Shown here piece after piece: positions 1 to 8,286 of a stretch of 64,000 nucleotides of DNA. Positions within the stretch are counted from its first letter, which is position 1. Each line of letters opens with the position of its first letter. The notes below the pieces were generated by a model. It saw nothing but the letters and a program-made list of their open reading frames with translations, searched no databases and was not told the DNA's origin. The stretch is from contig NZ_CP121354.1 in NCBI RefSeq assembly GCF_029674545.1, positions 186,001-250,000 of the forward strand. The letters are read 5' to 3'. The stretch is from Mesorhizobium sp. WSM4904 (GTDB lineage Bacteria > Pseudomonadota > Alphaproteobacteria > Rhizobiales > Rhizobiaceae). The position numbers were made by a program, and so were the translations under genes.

Positions 1-2
1 AG

Positions 3-473
3 GTCAGGCTCGGTGCCGACTTCGTCGAGCGCTGGAATGCCGGCCTGCCGGACCTGTTCGCGCACGGCGTCGAGGCGATCCCTCACGTCCGCGACTTCAT
101 CGACAAGGTAAGCGCCGCCGGCATCGCTTATTGCGTGGCTTCATCGGCGCGGGTCTCGAAGATGCATATCACGCTCGGCCAGACCGGACTTTTGCCGCTG
201 TTCAAGCACGCCATGTTCTCCTCCACCATGGTCGGACGCGGCAAGCCGTTCCCCGACCTGTTCCTTCATGCCGCCAAGACGATGGGCTTCGCGCCGGCCG
301 GCTGCATCGTCATCGAGGACAGCGTCGCCGGCACGCAGGCCGGCATTGCCGCCGGCATGCGCGTGTTCTCCTATCATGCGGATCCATTCTCCGACCCAGA
401 CGGCCTGGCCGCGGCCGGCGGCATCCTCTTCGACGACATGCGCGAACTGGCGGACATGGTGCCAATTCCCTGA
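3..473 (+). CDS. HAD-superfamily hydrolase, 3' part (5' end outside window)
   Basis: The frame is open from the first bases of the window, so the N-terminus and motif I (DxD) are outside it. What remains is typical of phosphoglycolate phosphatase/beta-phosphoglucomutase-like HAD enzymes: the motif II serine region (ASSARVSK), the motif III lysine (GRGKPFPD) and the motif IV acidic pair (VIEDSVAG). Family knowledge gives phosphomonoester or phosphosugar hydrolysis in the cytoplasm; the substrate cannot be told. The stop at 471-473 is followed by a repeat block rather than a clear terminator. Confidence 0.85.
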   Translation, partial: VRLGADFVERWNAGLPDLFAHGVEAIPHVRDFIDKVSAAGIAYCVASSARVSKMHITLGQTGLLPLFKHAMFSSTMVGRGKPFPDLFLHAAKTMGFAPAGCIVIEDSVAGTQAGIAAGMRVFSYHADPFSDPDGLAAAGGILFDDMRELADMVPIP

Positions 474-554
474 TCGCGTTCCAGCTGCGCGCCGCGAAAC
501 TCCGTGCCAGAGCAGCTCATCGTTTCACGGAAACGCCGAGCTTGCTCCAGCTAT

Positions 555-662
555 TTCTTTTTACGCAATTCCGGACGGAAAACCGCTTCACACTTTTCCT
601 GGAATTGCTTCTTTTTACGCAATTCCGGACGGAAAACCGTTACACACTTTTCCTGGAATTGC
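555..662. repeat. Two tandem copies of a 54-bp rhizobial palindromic element
   Basis: The unit at 555-608 recurs at 609-662 with a period of 54 bp and only about two differences. Each unit carries GCAATTCC near the start and GGAATTGC near the end, so each can fold into a hairpin. Related, diverged elements occur at 17633-17680 and 57567-57600. This looks like a dispersed intergenic palindrome of the rhizobial RIME/REP type. Confidence 0.8.
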
Positions 663-695
663 TCTAGCGTGAGCGCCTTCGAGGGGGCGCTTTCC

Positions 696-1550
696 ATGAC
701 TTCCGTATTATCCCGTCTCGTGCTTGCGTGCATGCTGCTGCCGTGCCTGTGGATGGCGGCGGACGCGCAAGCGGTCAGCTTTCCGGAGCTGAACAGTGCC
801 ATTCCCGGCCATCAGGACGTCACCTATCTCGACCTTGCCAGGATGATCGTCCCCGATCTCGCCGCCGGCGATGACGGTTTCTACAAGGGAAGCGCGCCGA
901 TCGAGATGCGCCACATACTCGGCGGCGACGAGGGCGGCTCGCCACCCGAGACCATCAACCTGCCGAACGCCGCCGTTCTTTCCATCAAGGCCGGCGGCAG
1001 GGAGCGGCTGACCATGCTTTTCGACCTCGGGCAGGCGCAAGACAGCGCCGAAGGATTTGCGGTGCTGGCGCTCTACGATCTTTCAGGCAAGCCGAGACTG
1101 CTCGACGCGGTCAATGTCGGAACCGACCAGAGCAGCTATTTTCGCGATCCCGGCAAGCTCGCGCTCGGTCCCGGCGACGACGCGCTCATCACCATGAGCA
1201 CGCATTTCAATTCGAACCAGGGTTATGTCAGCACGATCCTGGTCGTGGTCCGTGACGACCGTTTCGAGCCGATCGATCAGATCGACACGTTCGACGAGAA
1301 TGTCTGTGCCTACAGGCGCACGCAGGACCTGTCCTTCCAGACGCCCGGTGACGAAAAGCCCTACGCGGCGATCAGGGCGACGGTGACCGATGCCACCGTG
1401 CCGAGCGGCGAAAACTGCGAGGAGCCGCCGCCCGAAGCCGCCTCGCGCGACATCTCGGTCACCTATCGTTGGGACAAGGCCAAGTCGCGTTATGCGAAGG
1501 ATTCAGACGCCTTCGAGAAATTGGCAGCAGAGAACGCCGAACGCTTCTGA
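696..1550 (+). CDS. Exported protein of unknown function (284 aa)
   Basis: I do not recognise the family. The ATG at 696 is preferred because a G-rich Shine-Dalgarno (GAGGGGG, about 681-687) lies upstream and because translation from it begins with a classical Sec signal peptide (MTSVLSRLVLACMLLP, cleavage expected after the ADA/AQA region near residue 26). A longer in-frame extension to 504 runs through the 54-bp repeats and is rejected. The mature part is acidic and rich in short beta-like segments, with two cysteines late in the protein (context ENVCAY and GENCEE) that could form a disulfide. It is flanked by the repeat block and a PEP mutase-like gene, which gives no functional hint. Periplasmic or secreted location is inferred. 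Confidence 0.75.
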   Translation: MTSVLSRLVLACMLLPCLWMAADAQAVSFPELNSAIPGHQDVTYLDLARMIVPDLAAGDDGFYKGSAPIEMRHILGGDEGGSPPETINLPNAAVLSIKAGGRERLTMLFDLGQAQDSAEGFAVLALYDLSGKPRLLDAVNVGTDQSSYFRDPGKLALGPGDDALITMSTHFNSNQGYVSTILVVVRDDRFEPIDQIDTFDENVCAYRRTQDLSFQTPGDEKPYAAIRATVTDATVPSGENCEEPPPEAASRDISVTYRWDKAKSRYAKDSDAFEKLAAENAERF

Positions 1551-1629
1551 ACCAACCGCATTCGTTTGCCCGGGCCGGCGGGCCGCGATAAATTCCCCCT
1601 ACAATCCCCTCTCATGATTGAGGAGCGCC

Positions 1630-2436
1630 ATGGACAAGGGCAAGATTTTTCGCGATCTGCATGCCTCGACTTTCGTCATGCCCAATCCCTGGGATGTCGG
1701 CACGACGAAGCTTCTGACCTCTTTCGGCTTCAAGGCGCTGGCCACGACCAGCGCCGGTTTCGCCTTCTCGCGCGGCCTGCCTGACGGCGCCGTGACGTTC
1801 GAGGCCATGATCCACCATTGCCGCGAGGTGACGGCGGCGACCGAGCTGCCGGTTTCGGCCGACCTCGAACGCGGCAAGGGCGACAGCCCCGAGCAGGCGG
1901 CCGAAACCATCTTCGCGGCCGAGGCAGCCGGCCTTGCCGGCTGCTCGATCGAGGACCATACCGGCGACCCCGACAACCCGATCTATGAGTTCTCGCATGC
2001 CGTCGAACGCGTCGCCGCGGCCGTCGAGGCCGCCCGGGCGCTCAAGCACGATTTCGTCTTCACCGCGCGGGCCGAAAACTTCCTGTGGGGCAAGACCGAT
2101 CTCGACGACACGATCAAGCGGCTGCAGGCCTTCGAGAAGGCGGGCGCGGACGTGCTCTATGCGCCGGGCCTGGGCGACGTCGACACGGTGCGGACCGTGT
2201 GTTCGGCGGTGACCAAGCCGGTCAACATCATGGCGCGGCCCGGCTTCACCGTCGCCGACCTTGCCATGGCCGGCGTCAAACGCATCTCGCTTGGACCGTG
2301 GCTGACGAACTTCGCCTATGGCATGCTGGAAACGGCGGCGCGCGAAATCCAGCAGGACGGCACTTTCGATTTTACCCGCGCGGCCATGCCGTTCGGCAAG
2401 CTGCAGGCGCTGTTTCGCGAGGGTGGTGCCGAATAG
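1630..2436 (+). CDS. Isocitrate lyase/PEP mutase (phosphonomutase) family protein
   Basis: A 268-residue single-domain TIM-barrel enzyme. The diagnostic stretch is around residues 80-140: SADLERG, then SIEDHTG (metal/substrate-binding SxED) and FTARAENF (TAR motif of the superfamily). Members cleave or rearrange C-C or P-C bonds of 2-oxo acids (2-methylisocitrate lyase, PEP mutase, oxaloacetate hydrolase-like). This one belongs to the generic oxaloacetate decarboxylase/PEP mutase subgroup and its substrate cannot be assigned. The start at 1630 is chosen for the AGGAG at 1621-1625; a TTG four codons earlier lies inside that region. It is convergent with the membrane protein gene at 2438, with one base between the stops. 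Confidence 0.85.
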   Translation: MDKGKIFRDLHASTFVMPNPWDVGTTKLLTSFGFKALATTSAGFAFSRGLPDGAVTFEAMIHHCREVTAATELPVSADLERGKGDSPEQAAETIFAAEAAGLAGCSIEDHTGDPDNPIYEFSHAVERVAAAVEAARALKHDFVFTARAENFLWGKTDLDDTIKRLQAFEKAGADVLYAPGLGDVDTVRTVCSAVTKPVNIMARPGFTVADLAMAGVKRISLGPWLTNFAYGMLETAAREIQQDGTFDFTRAAMPFGKLQALFREGGAE

Positions 2437-2437
2437 G

Positions 2438-3133
2438 TCAGACCAGTTCGCGGGCGGACACAGCCTTGTGCAGATGCACCATCATGGCGGCGGCAAAGAG
2501 CGGCGTCAAAAGGTTGAGCAGCGGCACGGCAAGGAAGACGGCGATGACCAGTCCAGCCAGGAACACCGTGCCGGCATATTTGCGGCGCAGCGCCTTGGCC
2601 TCGGCCTCGGGGCGGAAGCGCATGGCGGCGAATTCGAAGAACTCGCGCCCGAGCAGATAGCCGTTGACGATGAAGAAGGCGGCGATGTTGATGCCCGGCA
2701 CCAGGAGCAGCAGCAGGGCGACGACGTTGCCGATGATGACGACGCCGAAGAATTTGACTGCCAGCACCAGCGCGTGCAGCGCCGGGACGGGGCGGCCGGA
2801 CGGATCGCTCGGGTAATCGGTGCGCTCGACCACCTCGGCGACATCGTCGAGGAACAGGCCGGCAATGATTGCCGTCACCGGCGCGATGAGCAGCGCCATC
2901 CCGGCCGCCAGGGCGATGCCGGCGATGATGGCGCCGAGCCAGCCGGCCCAGGCGGGCAGCCCGGGCACAAATGTCTGCAGCCACGGCCAGGCCAGCCACT
3001 CGAGCACGCTCTCGATGCCGAACCACAGCGCCACCAGGGCCAGCAAGGTCAATCCGAGCGTCTTCAGGAAGACGGAGCGGAATTCGGGCGAGAACAGCCG
3101 GCTGGCGGCGGCGCGGGCAGCGTCTAGGATCAC
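2438..3133 (-). CDS. EI24/CysZ-like integral membrane protein
   Basis: A 231-residue protein with about four to five hydrophobic segments (roughly residues 25-45, 60-95, 125-165, 195-220) separated by a charged loop with VERTDYPSDPSGRP. Length and layout match the EI24/CysZ family (sulfate permease-like or etoposide-induced 2.4-like). Start is GTG at 3133; no better ATG lies nearby. The stop is one base from the convergent PEP mutase-like gene. Sulfate transport is only a family-level possibility: no cys gene is adjacent. Confidence 0.8.
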   Translation of the reverse strand: MILDAARAAASRLFSPEFRSVFLKTLGLTLLALVALWFGIESVLEWLAWPWLQTFVPGLPAWAGWLGAIIAGIALAAGMALLIAPVTAIIAGLFLDDVAEVVERTDYPSDPSGRPVPALHALVLAVKFFGVVIIGNVVALLLLLVPGINIAAFFIVNGYLLGREFFEFAAMRFRPEAEAKALRRKYAGTVFLAGLVIAVFLAVPLLNLLTPLFAAAMMVHLHKAVSARELV

Positions 3134-3198
3134 GGCAGGTCCAGGCCCCTATCGAGGAACGACGTTGCCGAGATAGGCGGGGTTGTCGCCCAGCGCAA

Positions 3199-4101
3199 CT
3201 ACCGCGCAAGCCTGATCTGACGAGCCGGAATGGTCATGGCGGCGACGCCGACGACGACAAAGGCCATGCCAAGCCAGGCCGTTGGCCCGAGGCTTTCGCC
3301 GAGAAAGACGGCGCCGATGCCGACGCCGATCGGCACGCGCAGATAGGCCTGCGAGGTGGTGCCGACCGAGCCCAGCGTGTGGATGAGCCGGAAGAAGATC
3401 GAGAAGGCGAGCGCGGTCGAGAAGATCGAAAGCCCGAAGAGCGCCAGGATCGACGCCGTCGATGGCGTCAATGCCCAGGGCCGGTCGAAGACGAGGCTCA
3501 AGGGAATCAGGATCGCGGCGCCGCAGATCATCGAGCCGGCAGCCGGCACCATCGGGTCGAGCCCCCTGAAATTGCGCCCGAAAATGGCGGCGCCCGCATA
3601 GCTGACGGTAGCCGCGATGACGGCAAGCTGCGCCCAGAGCTGATGGCCGAGACCGCCAAGCGCCTCGGTGCCGACGATGAGGCAAATACCGGCGATGCCG
3701 GCACCGACGCCGACCAGCTTGCGCAGCGTCACCGGCTCGTGACGCGTGATCAGCGCGGTCAACAAAAATGTGAAGATCGGCGACGTGGCGTTGAGGATGG
3801 TAGCAAGGCCGGCGTCGATCGAGCGTTCGGCAGCGGCGATCAGCGTGAAAGGAATGACGCTGTTGAGGCAGGCCTGGAACATGAAGCGGCGCCAGTTCAC
3901 CGCATCCCGAGGCATGGCGAGGCCGCGCCAGCGGATGAGGCCAAGCAGAATGGCGCCCGCGATCAACGTGCGGCCGGCGATGAAGGTCACCGGCGGGATG
4001 GTCTCGACGCCGATCTTGATGAAAGTGTAGGAGGCACCCCACAATACCGCCAGCATGGCCAGCAGCGCCAGTTCGGTGGTCATCCCGGTCTTTTCGGACA
4101 T
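3199..4101 (-). CDS. EamA-family (DMT) transporter
   Basis: A 300-residue inner-membrane protein with ten hydrophobic segments and the internal duplication of the drug/metabolite transporter superfamily: the first EamA repeat begins at AVLWGASYTFIKIG (residues ~17-30) and the second near residue 150. It probably exports small metabolites or amino acids; the substrate is unknown. The ATG at 4101 is used; an in-frame ATG six codons later is also possible. It precedes the EI24-like gene on the same strand with a 65-bp gap, so the two may be co-transcribed. Confidence 0.85.
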   Translation of the reverse strand: MSEKTGMTTELALLAMLAVLWGASYTFIKIGVETIPPVTFIAGRTLIAGAILLGLIRWRGLAMPRDAVNWRRFMFQACLNSVIPFTLIAAAERSIDAGLATILNATSPIFTFLLTALITRHEPVTLRKLVGVGAGIAGICLIVGTEALGGLGHQLWAQLAVIAATVSYAGAAIFGRNFRGLDPMVPAAGSMICGAAILIPLSLVFDRPWALTPSTASILALFGLSIFSTALAFSIFFRLIHTLGSVGTTSQAYLRVPIGVGIGAVFLGESLGPTAWLGMAFVVVGVAAMTIPARQIRLAR

Positions 4102-4344
4102 TTGTGGTTCGCGCCTTCAGCCTGTTGCCGGAAACCATCCGCTTCTAGCTTACGGCGCGGCGGACCCGTTTCGATGACGGTGAAACCATAGCTGCGAGCC
4201 ACGCATCTGTTATGAGCCAGTTCGACGCGAACGCTGCCGCAGCCGGCGAACAATCGCGGCCAGATCGGCACGACGCAAAGCGACGCCAATTTTCGGGGTA
4301 GGCAAAGTGGCTGCAAGCCGCTAGACCCGCGCCCGGCCGGCATG

Positions 4345-4376
4345 GCAGAAAGCCGGTGGGGCAGAAAGCCGGTGGG
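4345..4376. repeat. Perfect 16-bp tandem duplication upstream of the PfkB kinase
   Basis: GCAGAAAGCCGGTGGG occurs twice head to tail (4345-4360 and 4361-4376), ending 17 bp before the kinase start codon. The copies are identical, which suggests a recent slippage event in the leader. Confidence 0.85.
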
Positions 4377-4393
4377 TGTTGGCGGAGACATTG

Positions 4394-5386
4394 ATGCCGA
4401 AATATGACGTGCTTTGCATCGGCAATGCCATTGTCGACATCATCGCGCAGTGCGACGAGGCCTTTCTCGAAACCAACGGCATCATCAAGGGCGCGATGAA
4501 CCTCATCGACACCAGGCGCGCCGAGCTGCTCTATGCCCGCATGGGACCGGCGATCGAGGCTTCGGGCGGCAGCGCCGGCAACACGGCGGCGGGCGTGGCG
4601 AGCTTCGGCGGCCGCGCCGCCTTCTTCGGCAAGGTGTCGAACGATGCGCTCGGCGACATCTACACCCACGATATCCACGCCCAAGGCGTGGCCTTCGACA
4701 CCAAGCCGCTCAAGGGCGAGCCGCCGACGGCGCGCTCGATGATCTTCGTCACGCCCGACGGCGAGCGCTCGATGAACACCTATCTCGGTGCCTGCGTCGA
4801 GCTCGGACCGGAAGACGTCGAGGCCGACAAGGCCGCGGGCGCCAAGGTCACCTATTTCGAGGGTTATCTGTGGGATCCGCCGCGCGCCAAGGAGGCGATC
4901 CGGCAGACCGCGAGGCTGGCGCATGCGGCCGGGCGCGAAGTGTCGATGACGCTGTCGGATTCCTTCTGCGTCGACCGCTACCGCGACGAGTTCCTCGAAC
5001 TGATGCGGTCGGGCACGGTCGATATCGTTTTCGCCAACAGCCACGAGATCAAGTCGCTCTACCAGACCTCTTCGTTCGAGGACGCGCTGGCGGCGATACG
5101 CAAGGACTGCAAGATCGCCGCCGTCACTCGCTCGGAAAAGGGTTCGGTGATCGTGCGCGGCGACGAGACCGTGACCATCGAGGCGACGAAGATCAAGGAA
5201 CTGGTCGACACGACCGGCGCGGGCGACCTTTATGCCGCCGGCTTCCTCTACGGCTACACGACCGGGCGCAGTCTCCAGGATTGCGGCGATCTCGGCTCGC
5301 TGGCGGCCGGGCTGGTGATCCAGCAGATCGGCCCGCGGCCACGCCAGAATCTGCGCCGCGAGGCGGAACAGGCCGGGCTGCTGTAG
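4394..5386 (+). CDS. PfkB/ribokinase-family kinase, adenosine kinase-like
   Basis: 330 residues. The N-terminal VLCIGNAIVDII and SGGSAGNTAAG motifs and the C-terminal anion-hole motif DTTGAGDLYAAGFLYG (catalytic Asp) identify the PfkB family, and overall length and sequence match the rhizobial adenosine kinase branch. It would phosphorylate a nucleoside or sugar with ATP in the cytoplasm. The ATG at 4394 follows GGAG at 4384-4387; an upstream in-frame start at 4376 lies inside a tandem repeat. An IS4 element begins about 33 bp downstream of the stop. Confidence 0.88.
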   Translation: MPKYDVLCIGNAIVDIIAQCDEAFLETNGIIKGAMNLIDTRRAELLYARMGPAIEASGGSAGNTAAGVASFGGRAAFFGKVSNDALGDIYTHDIHAQGVAFDTKPLKGEPPTARSMIFVTPDGERSMNTYLGACVELGPEDVEADKAAGAKVTYFEGYLWDPPRAKEAIRQTARLAHAAGREVSMTLSDSFCVDRYRDEFLELMRSGTVDIVFANSHEIKSLYQTSSFEDALAAIRKDCKIAAVTRSEKGSVIVRGDETVTIEATKIKELVDTTGAGDLYAAGFLYGYTTGRSLQDCGDLGSLAAGLVIQQIGPRPRQNLRREAEQAGLL

Positions 5387-5418
5387 CGACAGCGAAGCTG
5401 CCGATCTCCCCCCCTTGT

Positions 5419-6747
5419 GGGCATATGCGCTAAGATAGCTTTGGCATGGCTTGAAATTTGCGTTTTCGCGGTGGCTCACGCCAACGATGCCGCAAGGCAT
5501 GGAGATTTTGGCGCAAGCTTGCCAAGCGAGGCTGAGTAAAGATCGCTGCGATCAGCGAGGCGACGATCTGGCGGGTGGCGCGCCACAGCAGCGGGCGCCC
5601 GTCGCTCAAGGGGGAGAGACACCCAACTCCTGCGAGAGGGGTTCGGTCACAAGCGCGATGAGGAAGTGGGCAAGAATCCAAGGCTTTGCGATCCTTGGGT
5701 CTTTGGCGGGAGGCGCGCGCAGCCCGATCAGGCTCTTCAGACGCTTGAAGGCGAGCTCGATGCGCCAGCGCATGCGATAGAGCTTGAGAACCGTGCCGGC
5801 GGGAAACTCCTGCCGGTCAAGCGAGGTCACAAGGATGACGAAGCCGGCCGCAATCAGCGTCTCGGGTCGAACCTTGTTGCCCTTGGCCTTGGCTTCCTTG
5901 TTGATTTTGCGCCGCGCTTCTTGTGCCGCTGCCTCGGATTTGCGCAAGGCGATCAGGCGCATCTTCACAGGCTCGCCCTTCTTGAGGGCCAACCGGACAG
6001 GCGTTTCGAAGACTTCCTCGCGGCGGCTCTCCAGGTAGCCGATGAGATCGAACGCCTTGCCGTTGGCGTCGAGCCATCGCGCATTCTTCCACGACGCGCG
6101 CACGACAACGTCGCCGCCTTGCGCCATGACCCTTGCGATCCGCTCGGCCTGCAGATAGGCGCGGTCGCCGATGCGGATCTCGCCCGCCACCACCGGCACG
6201 CGGTCGATCAGCTCGGCCTCGCTTTGGTCGGTGATCTCGAGGAAATCGAACTGCTCGCGCTCAAGCTCGAAGGCGCAGTGCATGCGCCAAAGGCCATTGT
6301 TCTTCTTCTCATGCGCACCGGCCTTGGCAACCGCCGTCGCATCGAGGATGCGGATCAGCCGGCCCTTGGCCAAGCCTTTTTCCTCGCGCTTCAAAAGATG
6401 CCCAATCAACTGCTGCAGCCACGGCCCTGCATTGCGCAGCCGGCCGAGCAAGGCCACGTCCGAGATGTCGGCAATCCCGCTCGCCGCCGCCCAGGCCACG
6501 ACGCCCCGCATGCCCACCTTGCCAAGGCAGTAAGCCAATGTCAGGCGCAACAGATCGCACGCCGACCGGATACCCCGCGGTCGCAGGAACGCCTTCGTCT
6601 CGCGCGCACTTCCTGCGATCAACTCTTCGCCGCCGAGAAGCGCAATCGTCTCGGCCCAGCCGTCATCAACAAGTGATTCGTGTGTCATCCTCAGCGTAGA
6701 ATCACAACCGATTCCGCGCTGCAACACCTATCTTAGCGCCTATGCCC
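5419..6747 (-). mobile_element. IS4-family insertion sequence
   Basis: Near-perfect terminal inverted repeats delimit the element: GGGCATATGCGCTAAGATAG at 5419-5438 and, on the other strand, the same sequence with one change at 6747-6728. Between them lies one transposase gene on the minus strand. Both flanks belong to the same palindromic intergenic repeat (tctcccccCTTGTggggga type), so the element landed in a hairpin. No clean target duplication could be recognised: the flanks read ccccttgt on the left and aagtgggg on the right. Confidence 0.85.
5606..6688 (-). CDS. IS4-family transposase (C-terminus lost by frameshift)
   Basis: 360 residues in this frame. The DDE transposase fold is supported by ILDATAVAK (first Asp), IGDRAYLQ (second Asp) and YRMRWRIELAFKRLK, which fits the IS4 YREK signature Y-x2-R-x3-E-x6-K. 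The frame stops at 5606 right after ELGVSPP, at a run of five G (5610-5614 on the plus strand). If that run were one base longer, or with a -1 slip, translation would continue into LSDGRPLLWRATRQIV and end at 5430 inside the left inverted repeat, which resembles the normal C-terminus of this IS group. So the gene is either a frameshift mutant, a sequencing error or a programmed frameshift. The ATG at 6688 is used; a GTG at 6727 is inside the terminal repeat. Confidence 0.8.
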   Translation of the reverse strand: MTHESLVDDGWAETIALLGGEELIAGSARETKAFLRPRGIRSACDLLRLTLAYCLGKVGMRGVVAWAAASGIADISDVALLGRLRNAGPWLQQLIGHLLKREEKGLAKGRLIRILDATAVAKAGAHEKKNNGLWRMHCAFELEREQFDFLEITDQSEAELIDRVPVVAGEIRIGDRAYLQAERIARVMAQGGDVVVRASWKNARWLDANGKAFDLIGYLESRREEVFETPVRLALKKGEPVKMRLIALRKSEAAAQEARRKINKEAKAKGNKVRPETLIAAGFVILVTSLDRQEFPAGTVLKLYRMRWRIELAFKRLKSLIGLRAPPAKDPRIAKPWILAHFLIALVTEPLSQELGVSPP

Positions 6748-6968
6748 AAGTGGGGGAGATGGCCGGCAGGCCAGAGGGGGGCGCTGTCCCGCCAACATCT
6801 CCAAGATCCCACACCGCCGCGAAACTCAGAAGTGCGTCATGGACTTGGTATCCATGGCGTGACGCCAATCGGCGAGCGCGGGGCGTAAGAGCATCGCTCG
6901 GTAGTGATCCTTCGCGCCCCCCTCTGCCCTGCCGGGCATCTCCCCCACAAGGGGGGAGATCGGCAGCT
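6748..6968. repeat. Palindromic intergenic repeats flanking the IS (right flank and an inverted second copy)
   Basis: About 6748-6795 carries gtgggggagatggccggcagg followed by ccagaggggggcgc, the right half of the element interrupted by the IS. About 6914-6968 carries a full copy in the opposite orientation (gcgcccccctctgcc... then tctcccccacaaggggggagat). The left half is at about 5398-5420. Confidence 0.75.
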
Positions 6969-7198
6969 TCGGTGCCGCTCCCGCGTCTGTCGCGCTGCTG
7001 TCACAGAGCGCTTCTACTGGCAATCTGGGCGTTGCCGCGACTGACATTTCGGGACGCCCGCAGCGTTGGGGTGTCAAAATGCAAGACAGCAACCTTTACG
7101 GTCGCTGCATCTGTTGCCGTTGCGATTGCCGCTTGCCGTTGTAGCCGTTCAAAAACCAGCCGCGGCTAGGGGGAGAGCGCGGCGCGCAAGACAGATGC
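6969..7198. other. Intergenic segment without recognised feature
   Basis: Together with the repeat block this makes about 450 bp without a convincing gene between the IS and the gene at 7199. Short open frames here have no plausible ribosome binding site or family resemblance. I see no RNA gene. Confidence 0.5.
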
Positions 7199-7903
7199 AT
7201 GACCAGATTTCAGAATCCGCCTGAAGGAATTTCGCAAGAAGCTTTGGCAGGCCTCGTGGCCGAGGCCGTGCAGCAGGCATTGATGCAGCATGGGGTCCTG
7301 CTGGATGCCGAAGCCCTGGTTTCCGCCAGCGCGATGGCTGGCGCGGTTGCCGCCGCCCTTCCCTTCCTGCCGCACGCGCAACGGCTTGCGATCGCCTCGT
7401 CGAAAGGCGGCTGGACCGAGCTGACGTCCGAGTTTTTCCGCCGGACGGCGGAAAAGATCGCGCGCGCCGACCAGGCAGGCGCCGAAAGCGTGGACGAAAG
7501 CCCGACGGCAGGGCCCGGCAAACCTGCTTCCCGGCCTTTGGCCGAGCGAGCCTCCGAGCTCCAGTCCATGCTCATCGAAGATTGGGCCGGCGAGGTTGCC
7601 GGGTCGACCTATCTGGAAGAGAGATTGCGCATACCCCGTTCGACGCTGCATCGCTGGCAAAGGCGCGGCGAGGTGGTCGCGCTCCGCAAGGGCGGCCGCA
7701 AACATGTCTTCCCGCTCGCCCAATTCGTCGACGGCAGGCCGGCTCCGGGCATAGGCGAGGTATTGGCGGCGATCACCAATCCGAGGCTGGCCTGGTTCTG
7801 GCTCACTCGCCCGTCCGCCGAGCTGGGCGGCCGCATCCCCATCGAAATGCTGCGCGAGGACACGATCGAGGATGTGGTTCGCATCGCGCACAGCTTGTCC
7901 TGA
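7199..7903 (+). CDS. Protein with C-terminal MbcA/ParS/Xre-type antitoxin domain, solitary
   Basis: 234 residues. Residues ~1-100 are an unrecognised helical region. Residues ~145-185 look like a winged or MerR/excisionase-like helix-turn-helix (LRIPRSTLHRWQRRGEV then GRKHVFPLAQF). Residues ~190-232 resemble the toxin-binding domain of MbcA/ParS/Xre (DUF2384) antitoxins: TNPRLAWFWLTRPSAELGG, then a PIEML segment. Such proteins normally neutralise a RES-domain toxin encoded next door. No RES gene is present here: the neighbours are repeats and a porin. It may be an orphan antitoxin or a DNA-binding regulator. The domain call is by eye. The translation start follows the purine-rich CAAGACAG. 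Confidence 0.7.
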   Translation: MTRFQNPPEGISQEALAGLVAEAVQQALMQHGVLLDAEALVSASAMAGAVAAALPFLPHAQRLAIASSKGGWTELTSEFFRRTAEKIARADQAGAESVDESPTAGPGKPASRPLAERASELQSMLIEDWAGEVAGSTYLEERLRIPRSTLHRWQRRGEVVALRKGGRKHVFPLAQFVDGRPAPGIGEVLAAITNPRLAWFWLTRPSAELGGRIPIEMLREDTIEDVVRIAHSLS

Positions 7904-8286
7904 TCCGCGATTTCCAACGTGACCCCCTATGTTTTTAACGCGTCGCTTTCTGAAGTATTAGCGGATTGTCTTTCTGTCATAAAAATGTAGCAAACGGCAC
8001 ATCTGGCACGTTTACCAGCTTAGATTTTCGTGCCTTACGTATATTTTGTGCAAGATGTGCCATTCTTACAAATATGTGACGTGATATTTGCGCAACAAGA
8101 CTTTTCCAAGAGCCGAAACGGCCGCTTTCCAGCCATAATCTCTGTTGTGCGCAGCCGCCAATTGGGTCATGTCGAGGGCGAAGAAGCGGCGCCGGTGCGC
8201 GGCTTTTTCAACGATGGGGACGGGGGTGGCAAAAGCTGGATGGCTTGTCAGGCCTGTCTTGAACCTTTGACTGGAGATTCAAGAAA
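7904..8286. promoter_or_regulatory. AT-rich leader of the porin gene with nested inverted repeats
   Basis: This 383-bp gap is clearly richer in A+T than its surroundings. It holds GGCACATCT (7996-8004) paired with AGATGTGCC (8053-8061), inside it GGCACG (8005-8010) paired with CGTGCC (8029-8034), and then CAAATAT-8 bp-ATATTTG (8069-8090). No protein-coding frame is convincing. The most likely role is the promoter, operators and untranslated leader of the porin; a structured RNA is possible. Confidence 0.55.

Noticed and set aside
504..695. Upstream extension of the secreted protein gene
   Set aside because: It translates the 54-bp repeats and removes the signal peptide from the N-terminus.
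8005..8020. Sigma-54-like TGGCACG in the porin leader
   Set aside because: The -12 element expected after four bases (TTGC) is absent; the sequence is CCAGC.
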